A stretch of 64,000 nt of DNA from Aegicerativicinus sediminis (GCF_015476115.1 NZ_CP064295.1:2164001-2228000), one strand, 5' to 3'. Shown: positions 44,781-55,199, counted from the stretch's first letter. The notes: generated by a model from the letters alone, not told the origin. A program made the numbers and translations.

Positions 44781-46304
44781 ATGAAAAAGCGCGCCTTAGG
44801 ATTTTGGGAAATCTGGAACATGAGTTTCGGGTTTTTAGGAATCCAGTTCGGTTTTGCCCTCCAAAATGCAAATACTTCCAGGATATTCGAGACCTTAGGG
44901 GCCGAAGTTGATGAAATACCAATTTTATGGATTGCTGCGCCTGTTACAGGTTTGGTGATACAGCCAATAATTGGATATTTTAGTGATCGTACCTGGACTC
45001 GTCTCGGTCGACGAAGACCTTATTTTCTAATCGGTGCATTGCTGTCTTCAATTGCCCTTTGCATAATGCCAAATTCCCCTACACTTTGGGTGGCTGCTGG
45101 CATGCTATGGATTATGGATGCCTCAATTAATATTTCAATGGAACCATTCAGGGCATTTGTTGGTGATAATCTTCCTGATGAACAACGTACCCAAGGATTT
45201 GCCATGCAAAGTTTTTTCATTGGTATAGGTGCTGTGGTCGGGTCAATGATGCCTTATGTATTTACAAATTGGCTCGGGCTAAGTAATACGGCACCGGAAG
45301 GTGTAATTCCAGAATCCGTTAAGTGGTCCTTTTATGTTGGGGCCTTCGTTTTTCTTACCGCGGTATTGTGGACGGTTTTTAAATCTAAGGAGTATAGCCC
45401 TGAAGAATTAGAAAGTTTTCATAAGAATGATGAAGAATTTAATCCAGTAATTACTCAGGAAGAAAATTTAATACGTATAAAGAAACTAAATAGGGCAGGA
45501 ATGGTGTTTTCAATTTTTGGAGCCATTATTACTGCTATTTTAATTTTTGCAGACTTAGAAAAAGAACTATACATAATGGGGGTTGGACTTCTAATTGTTG
45601 GCCTTTTATTTATTACCAGCTCTGCTGTGAGGAAAGCAAAAGGAAGAACGGGTTTTGTTATTATCATGACCGACTTGCTCTATATGCCAAAAACGATGAA
45701 GCAGTTGGCTTGGGTTCAATTTTTTTCTTGGTTTGCCTTGTTCTCGATGTGGATCTATACAACCCAAGCAGTTACAAGTCATATTTATGGAAGTACAGAT
45801 ACTACTTCACAATTATACAATGACGGTGCTGATTGGGTAACAATCCTATTTGCTGTTTATAACGGAGTTGCGGCATTGGTTGCATTTTTGTTGCCTGTTC
45901 TTGCTAAGGCAACTAGTAGAAAATTGACCCATTTAATAGCGCTATCCTTAGGTGGAGTTGGGCTTATTTCAGTTTATTTCATTTCCAACCCAGACTTATT
46001 AATTCTTCCGATGATCGGAGTTGGAGTCGCCTGGGCCAGTATCCTTTCTGTGCCCTATGCAATGTTGGCGGGTGCATTACCAGCCAAAAAAATGGGTTAT
46101 TATATGGGCGTCTTTAACTTTTTTATTGTAATACCACAAATAATGGCGGCCACGATTCTTGGATTTTTAGTAACTCAATTATTCGATGGCGAACCAATTT
46201 ATGCTTTGATTTTAGGTGGATTAGCCATGATATTATCTGGATTGTTGACTCTTAGGGTTAATGATGGAGCCACAATTAATATTGTAGAAGAGAAGATTTT
46301 ATGA
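44781..46304 (+). CDS. MFS transporter, probable maltose/maltodextrin permease (SLC45-like)
   Basis: 507 residues with about twelve transmembrane helices. Helix 1 begins [21 protein letters not shown]; the loop 2-3 motif is [18 protein letters not shown], which is the wording of the SLC45/GPH-like sugar transporters found in bacterial maltose operons. A soluble loop of charged residues (about 210-235) divides the halves. It should carry maltose from periplasm to cytoplasm, probably with protons. The downstream beta-phosphoglucomutase gene overlaps it by 4 bp (ATGA), so uptake and catabolism are coupled. Confidence 0.9.
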   Translation: MKKRALGFWEIWNMSFGFLGIQFGFALQNANTSRIFETLGAEVDEIPILWIAAPVTGLVIQPIIGYFSDRTWTRLGRRRPYFLIGALLSSIALCIMPNSPTLWVAAGMLWIMDASINISMEPFRAFVGDNLPDEQRTQGFAMQSFFIGIGAVVGSMMPYVFTNWLGLSNTAPEGVIPESVKWSFYVGAFVFLTAVLWTVFKSKEYSPEELESFHKNDEEFNPVITQEENLIRIKKLNRAGMVFSIFGAIITAILIFADLEKELYIMGVGLLIVGLLFITSSAVRKAKGRTGFVIIMTDLLYMPKTMKQLAWVQFFSWFALFSMWIYTTQAVTSHIYGSTDTTSQLYNDGADWVTILFAVYNGVAALVAFLLPVLAKATSRKLTHLIALSLGGVGLISVYFISNPDLLILPMIGVGVAWASILSVPYAMLAGALPAKKMGYYMGVFNFFIVIPQIMAATILGFLVTQLFDGEPIYALILGGLAMILSGLLTLRVNDGATINIVEEKIL

Positions 46305-46957
46305 AGAAAAAGGGATTTATTTTTGATTTGGACGGGGTTATTGTCGATACCGCCAAATATCATTTTTTGGCATGGAAAAAATTAGCAAATTCTATTGGTA
46401 TAGATTTTTCCGAAGAACAAAACGAACAGCTCAAAGGAGTCAGTCGAAAGGCGTCATTAGAGAAAATATTGGCATGGGGTAATGTTACATTAACGGAAGA
46501 GGAATTTGCCGAATTAATGTCTAAAAAGAATGAGGATTATCTCGGTTACATTAATGAAATGAACGAGGAAGAAATCTTACCAGATGTTCCGAAAATTCTC
46601 AATTTTATTTTAGGCAAGAATCAGGGTGTTGCACTTGGTTCTGCAAGTAAAAATGCCAAATCGATTTTAGAGAAGGTGAATTTGCTCAACAAATTCGAGG
46701 CTATTGTGGATGGTAATGAGGTTTCTAAAGCTAAACCAGACCCTGAGGTATTTGAAATCGCAGCCCGCGAGATAGGGATGGAACCTCATAATTGTATTGT
46801 TTTTGAAGATTCCTTGGCTGGCATTCAAGCTGCGAACGCCATAGATATGTGTTCTATAGGAATTGGTGATGCAACCGTTCTTAAAGATGCTGATTTTGTC
46901 TTCAAGGATTTTACTGAGATCAGTACAGATTTTATAAATCAATTAATTAACGACTAA
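46301..46957 (+). CDS. pgmB: Beta-phosphoglucomutase
   Basis: 218-residue haloacid-dehalogenase-type phosphomutase. Motif I FDLDGVIVDTA gives nucleophile D9 and acid/base D11; the cap contains the LKGVSRKASLE loop used to recognise glucose phosphates; GSASKN is motif II, and KPDPEVF with FEDSLAGIQAA are motifs III and IV. It converts beta-glucose-1-phosphate, made by the maltose phosphorylase encoded next, into glucose-6-phosphate. Its ATG overlaps the transporter stop codon, and 39 bp separate it from the phosphorylase gene. Confidence 0.95.
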   Translation: MKKKGFIFDLDGVIVDTAKYHFLAWKKLANSIGIDFSEEQNEQLKGVSRKASLEKILAWGNVTLTEEEFAELMSKKNEDYLGYINEMNEEEILPDVPKILNFILGKNQGVALGSASKNAKSILEKVNLLNKFEAIVDGNEVSKAKPDPEVFEIAAREIGMEPHNCIVFEDSLAGIQAANAIDMCSIGIGDATVLKDADFVFKDFTEISTDFINQLIND

Positions 46958-46996
46958 AAGTTTTAAATATTTCTTGTTTAAACACACTATTACATA

Positions 46997-49291
46997 ATGA
47001 ATCAAGATTATATCATTCCGAATGCATGGTCTATCCTTGAAGAAGGATTTGAAGAAGACCGGGTAAAGTCATCGGAAAGTATTTATAGCATAGGTAACGG
47101 GGCAATGGGTCAACGTGCCAATTTTGAAGAGGATTATTCTGGAGAGACCTTCCAAGGAAGTTATATAGGAGGGGTTTATTACCCCGATAAAACTAGAGTT
47201 GGCTGGTGGAAAAATGGTTATCCGGAGTATTTTGCGAAGGTATTGAACGCACCGAGTTGGATTGGTATTCGAGTTCATGTTAATGGAGAATCTCTAGATT
47301 TGGCAACCTGTAAAAGTGTAACCAATTTTAGAAGAGAATTGAATATGAAGGAGGGATGGTTAAAGCGATCTTTCGTTGCTATTCTTCCAAATGATGCTGA
47401 GGTTAAAGTGCAATCCACTAGGTTTTTAAGTCTTGATCATGATGAGGTTGGGGCCATTAAGTATGAAGTTACCCCACTCAATCAAGATACGCTTGTAGCC
47501 TTTACGCCTTACTTGGATGCAGGAATCACAAATGAGGATTCTAACTGGGATGACCAATTTTGGCAGACCGTTTCTGTTGAACATGAAGCTAATAGGGCTT
47601 TCATCCGATCTCATACAATGAAGACGGAGTTTCATGTGTGCACATTTATGCTGTCTCAACTATTCTTGAATAACATTGAGGTCAAAACCGATTTGAAAAT
47701 TAATTCAACTGAAAAGTATATTGAATTCACACAAGAAACCCACGTCAATAAAGGTGGCACTGCTAGTTTGATTAAATATGGGGGATACACGGTAGATCGA
47801 GACCATGATAAAGACCAATTGGTTTTAGCTGCAAATAAGGTCTTAGATACAGTTTCTGAGATTGATTTTGAAGGTTTGCTCGAAAAGCAAAAGGAAGCTT
47901 GGCAAAAGATTTGGGACATGGCCGATATTACGATAGAAGGTGATGTTAAGGCCCAACAAGGAATTCGCTTCAATATTTTCCAACTTAATCAAACCTATCT
48001 AGGTACAGATGCGCAGTTAAATATAGGCCCAAAAGGATTTACCGGTGAGAAATATGGAGGAAGTACCTATTGGGATACCGAGGCTTACTGTATACCCTTT
48101 TACATGGCTACAAAAGATCAAGAAGTTGCTAGAAAATTATTGACCTATCGTTATAATCACCTTGAAAAAGCCATTGAAAATGCAGAAAAATTAGGGTTTA
48201 AGGATGGAGCTGCTTTGTATCCAATGGTTACTATGAATGGCGAGGAATGCCATAATGAATGGGAAATTACTTTTGAAGAAATCCATAGAAATGGGGCAAT
48301 TGCTTTTGCTATTTATAATTATTTCCGATTTACTGGAGACTACAGTTATATACCTGAAAAAGGTTTAGAGGTTTTAATTGGTATTGCCAGATTTTGGCAG
48401 CAACGTGCTACCTATTCCAAGGAAAAAAACAAGTATGTAATTCTTGGTGTAACTGGTCCTAATGAGTACGAGAATAATGTGAACAATAATTTTTATACAA
48501 ATTATATCGCGAAATGGTGTATTTCATTTGCATTGGAAAATATTGAAAAGGTTAAAAATGGCTATTCCGACGATTATAATCGTATCGTTGGAAAAACCAA
48601 TATCTCTTCCGAAGAATTATCTAAATGTAAAGACGTCGCCAACAATATGTATTTACCATTTTCAGAAGAGTTAAATATTTACCTTCAACAAGATGGATTC
48701 CTGGATAAAGAATTGGTTACCGTGAAGGATTTAGACAAAAATCAGCGCCCAATTAACCAAAAATGGTCATGGGACCGCATACTACGATCGCCATACATAA
48801 AGCAGGCTGACACCTTACAAGGCTTTTATTTCTTCGAGGATCATTTTACCACTGAGGAACTAGAAAGACATTTCGATTTCTATGAACCTTTTACGGTTCA
48901 TGAAAGCAGTTTGTCCCCTTGTGTACATAGCATTCAGGCTGCAAAGTTGAATCGAATGGACCAAGCCTATACATTCTATTTAAGAACTTCTCGCTTAGAT
49001 TTAGATGATTATAATAAAGAGGTGGAAGAAGGATTGCATATTACTTCTATGGCAGGTACTTGGATGAGTATAGTGGAAGGCTTTGGCGGAATGCGCGTGA
49101 AAAATGATAAGTTATCTTTTGAGCCAAAGATTCCAGAGCAATGGGAGGCCTATTCTTTTAAGATTAATTTTAGACAACAAATATTAAAAATAAAGGTTAC
49201 ACATAAAGAAACTACCTTTGAATTAGATGGGAATAAATCTCTGAACCTTTTATTGAACGGTGAGGAAATTACAATAAGCCCGTCCTCCTAA
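46997..49291 (+). CDS. GH65 maltose phosphorylase
   Basis: 764 residues, the normal length for GH65 disaccharide phosphorylases. N-terminal beta-sandwich (about 1-260), helical linker, (alpha/alpha)6 barrel (about 320-690), C-terminal beta strands. The substrate motif GEECHNEWEITFEE (from about 416) contains the probable general acid E421; VTGPNEYENNVNNNFYTNY lies near 490 and the phosphate-site region near HESSLSPCVHS (about 635). It splits maltose with phosphate into glucose and beta-glucose-1-phosphate, saving ATP. No signal peptide, so cytoplasmic. Kojibiose or trehalose specificity is less likely, given the maltose locus. Confidence 0.94.
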   Translation: MNQDYIIPNAWSILEEGFEEDRVKSSESIYSIGNGAMGQRANFEEDYSGETFQGSYIGGVYYPDKTRVGWWKNGYPEYFAKVLNAPSWIGIRVHVNGESLDLATCKSVTNFRRELNMKEGWLKRSFVAILPNDAEVKVQSTRFLSLDHDEVGAIKYEVTPLNQDTLVAFTPYLDAGITNEDSNWDDQFWQTVSVEHEANRAFIRSHTMKTEFHVCTFMLSQLFLNNIEVKTDLKINSTEKYIEFTQETHVNKGGTASLIKYGGYTVDRDHDKDQLVLAANKVLDTVSEIDFEGLLEKQKEAWQKIWDMADITIEGDVKAQQGIRFNIFQLNQTYLGTDAQLNIGPKGFTGEKYGGSTYWDTEAYCIPFYMATKDQEVARKLLTYRYNHLEKAIENAEKLGFKDGAALYPMVTMNGEECHNEWEITFEEIHRNGAIAFAIYNYFRFTGDYSYIPEKGLEVLIGIARFWQQRATYSKEKNKYVILGVTGPNEYENNVNNNFYTNYIAKWCISFALENIEKVKNGYSDDYNRIVGKTNISSEELSKCKDVANNMYLPFSEELNIYLQQDGFLDKELVTVKDLDKNQRPINQKWSWDRILRSPYIKQADTLQGFYFFEDHFTTEELERHFDFYEPFTVHESSLSPCVHSIQAAKLNRMDQAYTFYLRTSRLDLDDYNKEVEEGLHITSMAGTWMSIVEGFGGMRVKNDKLSFEPKIPEQWEAYSFKINFRQQILKIKVTHKETTFELDGNKSLNLLLNGEEITISPSS

Positions 49292-49303
49292 ATTTTGAAC
49301 CCC

Positions 49304-51163
49304 ATGAAGTATTTTAACCTTATTATATTTTGTATGAGCCTAATTAGTTTCGGACAAATTGAACGTGTTGAACCTCCTAATTGGTGGGTTGGTTTTAGCG
49401 ATCATTCCTTGCAATTACTAATTAAAGGTGAAAATATTCAAAATGCCGAAGTTGAAATATCTAACAAGCATATAGAGCTTGTTAAGGTAAATAAGGCAGA
49501 TAGTCCAAACTATTTATTCCTAGATTTAATAATAAAGGAGGATGCCATTGCTGGTAATTTTGATATTGAGTTTGAATTACCAAACGGGAAGAATATTACC
49601 CACTCTTATACCTTAAAATCAAGGGATCGTTTAGCTGAAGGATATATCGGTTTTAATAGTTCTGACGTAATTTATCTTATTACACCTGATCGCTTTGCAA
49701 ATGGTGATATAGCCAATGATATAGTTTCTGGTTTGCGAGAAACTTCCATCAATAGAAAAAATGATTATGGAAGGCATGGTGGTGACATTCAGGGTATGAT
49801 TGATCATATCGATTATATCCATGACATGGGCTTTACCTCTGTATGGCCAACCCCATTATTGATGAACGATATGACCAGATCTTCTTACCATGGCTACGCA
49901 ATAACTGATTTCTACCAAGTAGATCCACGTTTTGGTACCCTAGATGATTACAAACAATTGGCCCAAAAATTACAGGGAAAGGGCATGAAGTTGATAATGG
50001 ATCAGGTTGCTAATCATTGTGGAAGTTTACATTGGTGGATGTCTGATTTACCTTTTAAAGATTGGGTCAATTACCAAAGTGAATATTTAAACAAGGAGGG
50101 GTTGAAAGTTTCTAATCATAGAAGAACGGTTAACCAAGATCCATATGCTTCCGGTTTTGATAAGGAGTTAATGAGTAAGGGGTGGTTTGTAAATGAAATG
50201 CCCGACCTTAATCAACGTAATCCCTTTTTAGCAAAATATATTATCCAAAATAGCTTATGGTGGATAGAAACACTCCACCTCGAAGGTATACGGCAAGATA
50301 CTTATCCTTATTCATATAAAGAATTCATGGCTGAATGGGCGGGTGCCATTATGCGGGAATATCCCAATTTTAATATTGTGGGTGAAGAGTGGAGTACCAA
50401 TCCTTTACTTGTAGGTTATTGGCAACAAGGAGCAAATAACAAGGACGGGTATAAATCTAACTTAAAATCCACTATGGATTTTCCGATGCAACATACTATT
50501 GTTCGGGCCTTAAATGAGGAAGAAGGCTGGAACTCTGGATTGGTTAATATTTATGAAGGGTTGGCTAATGATTTTTATTACCCTGATCCACAATCCATTT
50601 TAATTTTTCCCGATAACCATGATATGGATCGCATTTTTACCCAACTCCATGAAGACGTTACAAATACTAAAATGGCAGTGGGGTTAATGTTGTGTATGCC
50701 GCGAATTCCACAGGTTTATTATGGTACCGAAATTTTGATGCAAAATACGGCTAAGCCCGGCGATCATGGATTAATACGCACTGATTTTCCTGGAGGCTGG
50801 GAAGGGGATTCCAAGAATGCCTTCACAGGAAAGGGTTTAAGTGCTCCTCAAAAAGAAATGCAAACCTTCATGAAGAACCTATTGAATTATCGTTTAAACA
50901 GTGAGGCTATACATGAAGGGAAAACGGTTCATTTCGCACCTATAAATGGAGTATACATTATGACCAGGGCTACGGACAAAGAAACAGTGATTGTGATAAT
51001 CAATAAAAATGAAAATCCATCAACCTTAGATTTGTCACCTTATTCTGAATTGAATTTAGATGGACAAACTCTTCAAAATGTCGTCACCAATGAAACTGTA
51101 AAGTGGCGAAACCAATTGTCTTTGCCTAATAAAGGAATCTATATTTTTAGTTCTGCAAAATAA
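49304..51163 (+). CDS. GH13 neopullulanase/cyclomaltodextrinase, SusA-like, periplasmic
   Basis: 619 residues from the ATG at 49304 (an upstream TTG at 49295 adds only three). Signal peptide MKYFNLIIFCMSLISFGQ without a lipobox, so soluble in the periplasm. N-terminal Cyc-maltodextrinase-type domain (about 20-115, VEPPNWWVGF), then the GH13 barrel with nucleophile D332 (GIRQDTY), acid E361 (VGEEWS) and D440 (DNHDMD), and a C-terminal beta domain. Length and the N-domain match SusA of Bacteroides (about 617 residues). It should degrade imported maltodextrins, cyclodextrins or pullulan to maltose for the MFS. Twelve bases follow the phosphorylase stop. Confidence 0.92.
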   Translation: MKYFNLIIFCMSLISFGQIERVEPPNWWVGFSDHSLQLLIKGENIQNAEVEISNKHIELVKVNKADSPNYLFLDLIIKEDAIAGNFDIEFELPNGKNITHSYTLKSRDRLAEGYIGFNSSDVIYLITPDRFANGDIANDIVSGLRETSINRKNDYGRHGGDIQGMIDHIDYIHDMGFTSVWPTPLLMNDMTRSSYHGYAITDFYQVDPRFGTLDDYKQLAQKLQGKGMKLIMDQVANHCGSLHWWMSDLPFKDWVNYQSEYLNKEGLKVSNHRRTVNQDPYASGFDKELMSKGWFVNEMPDLNQRNPFLAKYIIQNSLWWIETLHLEGIRQDTYPYSYKEFMAEWAGAIMREYPNFNIVGEEWSTNPLLVGYWQQGANNKDGYKSNLKSTMDFPMQHTIVRALNEEEGWNSGLVNIYEGLANDFYYPDPQSILIFPDNHDMDRIFTQLHEDVTNTKMAVGLMLCMPRIPQVYYGTEILMQNTAKPGDHGLIRTDFPGGWEGDSKNAFTGKGLSAPQKEMQTFMKNLLNYRLNSEAIHEGKTVHFAPINGVYIMTRATDKETVIVIINKNENPSTLDLSPYSELNLDGQTLQNVVTNETVKWRNQLSLPNKGIYIFSSAK

Positions 51164-51179
51164 TTTCAGATTTTGTTTT

Positions 51180-53072
51180 ATGACTAAATCCGCCTGTTTA
51201 CTTTCTTTAATCTTGCTGAGTGTCATTTTCAGCTGTAAAAAGGAGGTAGTTTCCAACCAAAATTCAGAATCTATGAGTACAATTCAGTCTGATAGTAAAT
51301 TGCACAAAATTGTTGTTTACCAAGTTTTTACGAGGCTTTTTGGTAATACCAATCCAACCAATAAGCCTTGGGGAACGATAGAGGAAAATGGGGTAGGTAA
51401 ATTTGATGATTTTACCGTAAAAGCTTTAAGTGAAATTAAAGATTTGGGAGTAACACATATATGGTATACTGGAGTTCCCCATCATGCGGTGATAAGAGAT
51501 TATACAGCTTATGGAATTTCTAACGATGATCCAGATGTTGTTAAAGGCAGGGCAGGATCTCCTTATGCGGTAAAAGATTATTATAATGTAAATCCAGATT
51601 TGGCCGTTGATCCGGCAAAACGATTAGAAGAATTTCAGGAGTTATTAGACCGTACACATAAAGTTGGCATGAAGGTAATCATTGATATTGTGCCTAACCA
51701 TGTTGCCCGTCGTTACGTTTCCTTAAGTAAACCAAATGGGATCCAAGATTTAGGTTCCGATGATGATACAACCGTAACTTACAATGTAAATAATAATTTC
51801 TACTATAATCCAGGAGAGTACTTTAATGTGCCAAATAGCCAAAATGGATATCAACCGTTGGGCGGAGAACCCACTACATTATCCGATGGAAAATTTGAAG
51901 AATTTCCAGCTAAATGGACAGGAAATGGCAGTCGGAACTCACAACCAGATTTTAATGATTGGTACGAGACCGTAAAAATAAACTATGGTGTTCGGCCAGA
52001 TGGGGCAAGAGATTTTGATTCGCTCCCAGAAGGCTACGACAGTAAAACACATAAGGAACATTTCGAATTTTGGAAGGACAAAAAAGTTCCTGATTCCTGG
52101 AAGAAGTTTAAGGATATTGCCATTTATTGGACAATGAAAGGTGTTGATGGCTTCCGATTTGATATGGCAGAAATGGTACCTGTTGAATTTTGGAGCTATA
52201 TGAATTCACATATTAAAATGGCCAATCCGGATGCCTTTCTTTTGGCGGAAGTTTATAATCCAGATTTATACAGGGATTATATCCGAAAAGGTAAAATGGA
52301 CTATTTGTATGATAAAGTTCAGCTGTACGATACAATTAAACACATTATGCAAGGGCATGGAAAAACCGATTATTTACCGGGAATTCAAGAATGGTTGGCG
52401 GATATTGAGCATAATATGCTTCATTTTTTAGAAAATCATGATGAGCAACGGATTGCGAGTCCAGAGTTTGCTGGAAATCCTTTAAAAGGAAAACCTGCAA
52501 TGGTTGTATCTGCAACCATTAGCACCTCTCCAACCATGATTTATTTTGGTCAGGAATTTGGAGAGCCAGCGCAGGAGAATGGAGGTTTTGGAAGTCCATC
52601 CCGTACGTCCATTTTCGATTACGTCAGTGTCCCGACGGTTAGAAGGTGGGTGAATAATAAAAATTTTGATGGCGGACAATCAACCCCTGTAGAATTAGAA
52701 TTAAGGGATTTTTATAAGCGTCTTTTAAATTTCACTATTACAAGTGAAGCCTTAATGAAGAATTATGAGCAGATTCATAGTTTCAATAGAGAACATACTA
52801 CCTATTACGACGAGAAAGTATTTTCCTTTGTTCGATGGTCAAATAACGAAAAGCTTCTAATTGTCTCAAATTTCAGTGCCCAAGATTTCAGAGGATTTAA
52901 CCTTCAAATTCCACAACCTATTATTCAAGAGTGGCAATTGGAAGACGGAAACTATGAGCTGGAAGATCAATTATACCATGAGTTTAAACCCACTTTGAAA
53001 GTTGAAAATGGAACTGGTTTTGTCGATATAAAACTTGATCCGCTTCAATCCTTCATATTAAAAATGAAATAA
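51180..53072 (+). CDS. GH13 alpha-amylase-type lipoprotein (second of three)
   Basis: 630 residues. The lipoprotein signal ends at C19 (SVIFSC), followed by KKEVVSN. A GH13 barrel starts near residue 42 (HKIVVYQVFTRLFG), with IIDIVPNHVAR as conserved region I, nucleophile D328 (GFRFDMAE), acid E357 (LLAEVYNPD) and D421 (LENHDEQR). An insertion with PNSQNGYQPLGGEP and NGSRNSQPDFNDWYE extends domain B. A C-terminal beta domain ends at about 630. Likely an envelope-anchored alpha-glucan hydrolase acting on maltodextrins; exo or endo mode cannot be told. Start ATG is 16 bp after the SusA-like gene. Confidence 0.9.
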   Translation: MTKSACLLSLILLSVIFSCKKEVVSNQNSESMSTIQSDSKLHKIVVYQVFTRLFGNTNPTNKPWGTIEENGVGKFDDFTVKALSEIKDLGVTHIWYTGVPHHAVIRDYTAYGISNDDPDVVKGRAGSPYAVKDYYNVNPDLAVDPAKRLEEFQELLDRTHKVGMKVIIDIVPNHVARRYVSLSKPNGIQDLGSDDDTTVTYNVNNNFYYNPGEYFNVPNSQNGYQPLGGEPTTLSDGKFEEFPAKWTGNGSRNSQPDFNDWYETVKINYGVRPDGARDFDSLPEGYDSKTHKEHFEFWKDKKVPDSWKKFKDIAIYWTMKGVDGFRFDMAEMVPVEFWSYMNSHIKMANPDAFLLAEVYNPDLYRDYIRKGKMDYLYDKVQLYDTIKHIMQGHGKTDYLPGIQEWLADIEHNMLHFLENHDEQRIASPEFAGNPLKGKPAMVVSATISTSPTMIYFGQEFGEPAQENGGFGSPSRTSIFDYVSVPTVRRWVNNKNFDGGQSTPVELELRDFYKRLLNFTITSEALMKNYEQIHSFNREHTTYYDEKVFSFVRWSNNEKLLIVSNFSAQDFRGFNLQIPQPIIQEWQLEDGNYELEDQLYHEFKPTLKVENGTGFVDIKLDPLQSFILKMK

Positions 53073-53079
53073 TTACCAC

Positions 53080-54747
53080 ATGATACGACTTATCGCCTTT
53101 TTTACTTTCTTGGTTCTATTTGGTTGTAAAGATCCCAAGGAAGAACCTATCGTTATTGAAGAGCCTAAAAAAGAGACTGCCCCTTTTGTTTGGGAAGGGG
53201 CAAACCTATATTTTTTATTGACTGATCGTTTTAATAATGGTGACTTATCTAATGATGTAAATTTTGGAAGGAATGCAGAAGCAGGACCTCTTCGTGGATT
53301 TATGGGTGGGGATATCAAAGGAATTACAGAAAAACTTAACGAGGGTTACTTTACAGATTTGGGAGTAAATGCAATTTGGATTACCCCAGTGGTTGAGCAG
53401 ATTCATGGTGATACAGATGAAGGTACAGGAGTTAGTTATGGATATCATGGTTATTGGGCAAAGGACTGGACTTCTTTAGATCCAAATTTTGGGACTGAAC
53501 AGGACTTAAAAACATTCGTAGAGACTGCACATTCTAAAGGAATACGAGTGTTATTAGATGCTGTAATCAATCATACAGGTCCGGTTACTGAGGAAGATTT
53601 GGCGTGGCCGGACGAATGGGTTCGACTTTCACCAGTATGCAACTTTCAAAATTTTGATGGTACAACGGCCTGTACATTAGTAGCTAATCTACCAGATATT
53701 AGAACGGATAGTAATCAAGAAGTGGAATTACCTCCTCAATTGGTTGAAAAATGGAAGGCTGAAGGTCGCTACGAAAAAGAAATTGAAGAATTGGAGGCAT
53801 TTTTCGATCGTACAAAGTATCAGCGTGCTCCCAGATTCTACATAATGAAATGGTTGGCGGATTATATTTTAGATTACGGCATTGATGGTTATCGCGTTGA
53901 TACTGTGAAGCACACCGAAGATTTTGTCTGGCAAGAATTTAGAATTGTTTGCGATGAATCTTTTGAAATGTGGAAAGAGAACAATCCAGATAAAGTAATA
54001 GATGAAACTCCTTTTTATATGGTTGGTGAGGTATATAACTATGGAATTTCTTCTGGAAAACAGTTTGATTATGGCGACAAGAAAGTGGATTTTTATAACA
54101 ATGCATTCGATGCCTTAATTAATTTCGATTTAAGGTGGATGGCAGACCAAAAGTCGACTGAAGAAGTATTCTCAGTCTTTTCACAGATTTTAAATTCCGA
54201 TTTGAAAGATTATGGGGTTCTCAGTTATATGACATCGCATGACGATGGGTCGCCATTCGATATTGATAGAACCAAACCTTTTGAAACCGGAACAAAATTA
54301 TTACTGGCCCCCGGAGCTGCGCAGATTTATTACGGAGACGAAACGGCTCGCCCATTGAAATATGAAGGTGCTGTAGGAGATGCAAACTTGCGCACGTTTA
54401 TGAATTGGGAAGATGTGGAAAACGACACTTTAACAAAACAAGTTCTTAAACATTTCCAAAAGCTAGGTCAATTTCGAAATAATCACCCTTCAGTAGGAGG
54501 CGGTATTCATAAAATGATATCAGAATCACCATATGTATTTTCACGGGTTTATAAATATGAGGGAGGAGAGGATAAAGTCGTAGTTGCCATGGATGTTGAA
54601 TCCGAAGGATTAATTATGGTTTCTGATATATTCGAAAATGGCAGCGTTATTCGTGATTCATATAGTGGTAATGAATTCACTGTGGATGACGGTAAAATCC
54701 AAATTGACAACCCTTCAAAATTAGTTCTACTAGAGCAAAAGAATTAA
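53080..54747 (+). CDS. GH13 alpha-amylase-type lipoprotein (third of three)
   Basis: 555 residues. The signal ends at C16 (LVLFGC), then KDPKEEPIVIEEPKKE, a charged tether. The GH13 barrel begins near residue 45 (WEGANLYFLLTDRFNNGD, a calcium-site wording seen in secreted alpha-amylases). Region I is LLDAVINHTGP; nucleophile D274 (GYRVDTVKH), acid E317 (MVGEVYNY) and D388 (SHDDGSP; the usual NHD is SHD here). A C-terminal beta domain follows. It is the last gene of the maltose operon, seven bases after the previous stop and immediately before a strong terminator. Probably an endo-acting alpha-amylase. Confidence 0.9.
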   Translation: MIRLIAFFTFLVLFGCKDPKEEPIVIEEPKKETAPFVWEGANLYFLLTDRFNNGDLSNDVNFGRNAEAGPLRGFMGGDIKGITEKLNEGYFTDLGVNAIWITPVVEQIHGDTDEGTGVSYGYHGYWAKDWTSLDPNFGTEQDLKTFVETAHSKGIRVLLDAVINHTGPVTEEDLAWPDEWVRLSPVCNFQNFDGTTACTLVANLPDIRTDSNQEVELPPQLVEKWKAEGRYEKEIEELEAFFDRTKYQRAPRFYIMKWLADYILDYGIDGYRVDTVKHTEDFVWQEFRIVCDESFEMWKENNPDKVIDETPFYMVGEVYNYGISSGKQFDYGDKKVDFYNNAFDALINFDLRWMADQKSTEEVFSVFSQILNSDLKDYGVLSYMTSHDDGSPFDIDRTKPFETGTKLLLAPGAAQIYYGDETARPLKYEGAVGDANLRTFMNWEDVENDTLTKQVLKHFQKLGQFRNNHPSVGGGIHKMISESPYVFSRVYKYEGGEDKVVVAMDVESEGLIMVSDIFENGSVIRDSYSGNEFTVDDGKIQIDNPSKLVLLEQKN

Positions 54748-54775
54748 AAGACTATGGTTTTAACCATAGTCTTTT
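54746..54775. terminator. Bidirectional terminator ending the maltose operon
   Basis: A 30-bp perfect palindrome: 14-bp stem AAAAGACTATGGTT with AACCATAGTCTTTT and a two-base loop. A/T runs on both arms allow action in both directions. It begins within the stop codon of the third GH13 gene and lies 13 bp from the stop of the small membrane-protein gene on the minus strand. Confidence 0.9.
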
Positions 54776-54788
54776 AATTGGTTATAGT

Positions 54789-55199
54789 TTAAAACTTTCT
54801 GTAAACCATTGCGGCAATAATTCCCATGGCAACATAGAAGACAAAATAAAGTACAGCATTTAATAATGCTCCGGAAATTGAAATTAAATTAGTTGTAGAA
54901 TAGTCAATCAGGCCTTCTCCTAGGCCAGAAAGCAGTGCCAACAGAAAACCAAATTTTACACCACTCGCAAGATTGAAAATTCCGTTTGCCCATTTCCCGT
55001 AAATGGTAGAAAATGCAAATCCCATTAATAGACATCCAACAAGTAAATGGAAATAGTCAGGATTTTCTCTCATAATATCGGGTCCAGAAACATAATTTGA
55101 TAATAAGGGATCACCGATGATTCCCCAGATTAAGTAGCCTCCAAAAAATGCCCACAACGTAGTGGCAATTGTCGCAATGATGTTAGGTTTAGAAAACAT
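54789..55199 (-). CDS. Small four-helix membrane protein of unknown function
   Basis: 136 residues, with four hydrophobic segments at about 8-28, 48-66, 76-98 and 108-133. Between the first two is a short polar stretch (GDPLLSNYVSGPDIMRENPDYFH). The glycine-rich segments (WAFFGGYLIWG, LLALLSGLGEG) suggest close helix packing. No known catalytic motif. I do not recognise the family with confidence; small DUF-type inner-membrane proteins of this size are common in Flavobacteriaceae. It is monocistronic, ends at the shared terminator, and is divergent from the GAF-domain gene across 157 bp. Function unknown. Confidence 0.7.
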   Translation of the reverse strand: MFSKPNIIATIATTLWAFFGGYLIWGIIGDPLLSNYVSGPDIMRENPDYFHLLVGCLLMGFAFSTIYGKWANGIFNLASGVKFGFLLALLSGLGEGLIDYSTTNLISISGALLNAVLYFVFYVAMGIIAAMVYRKF

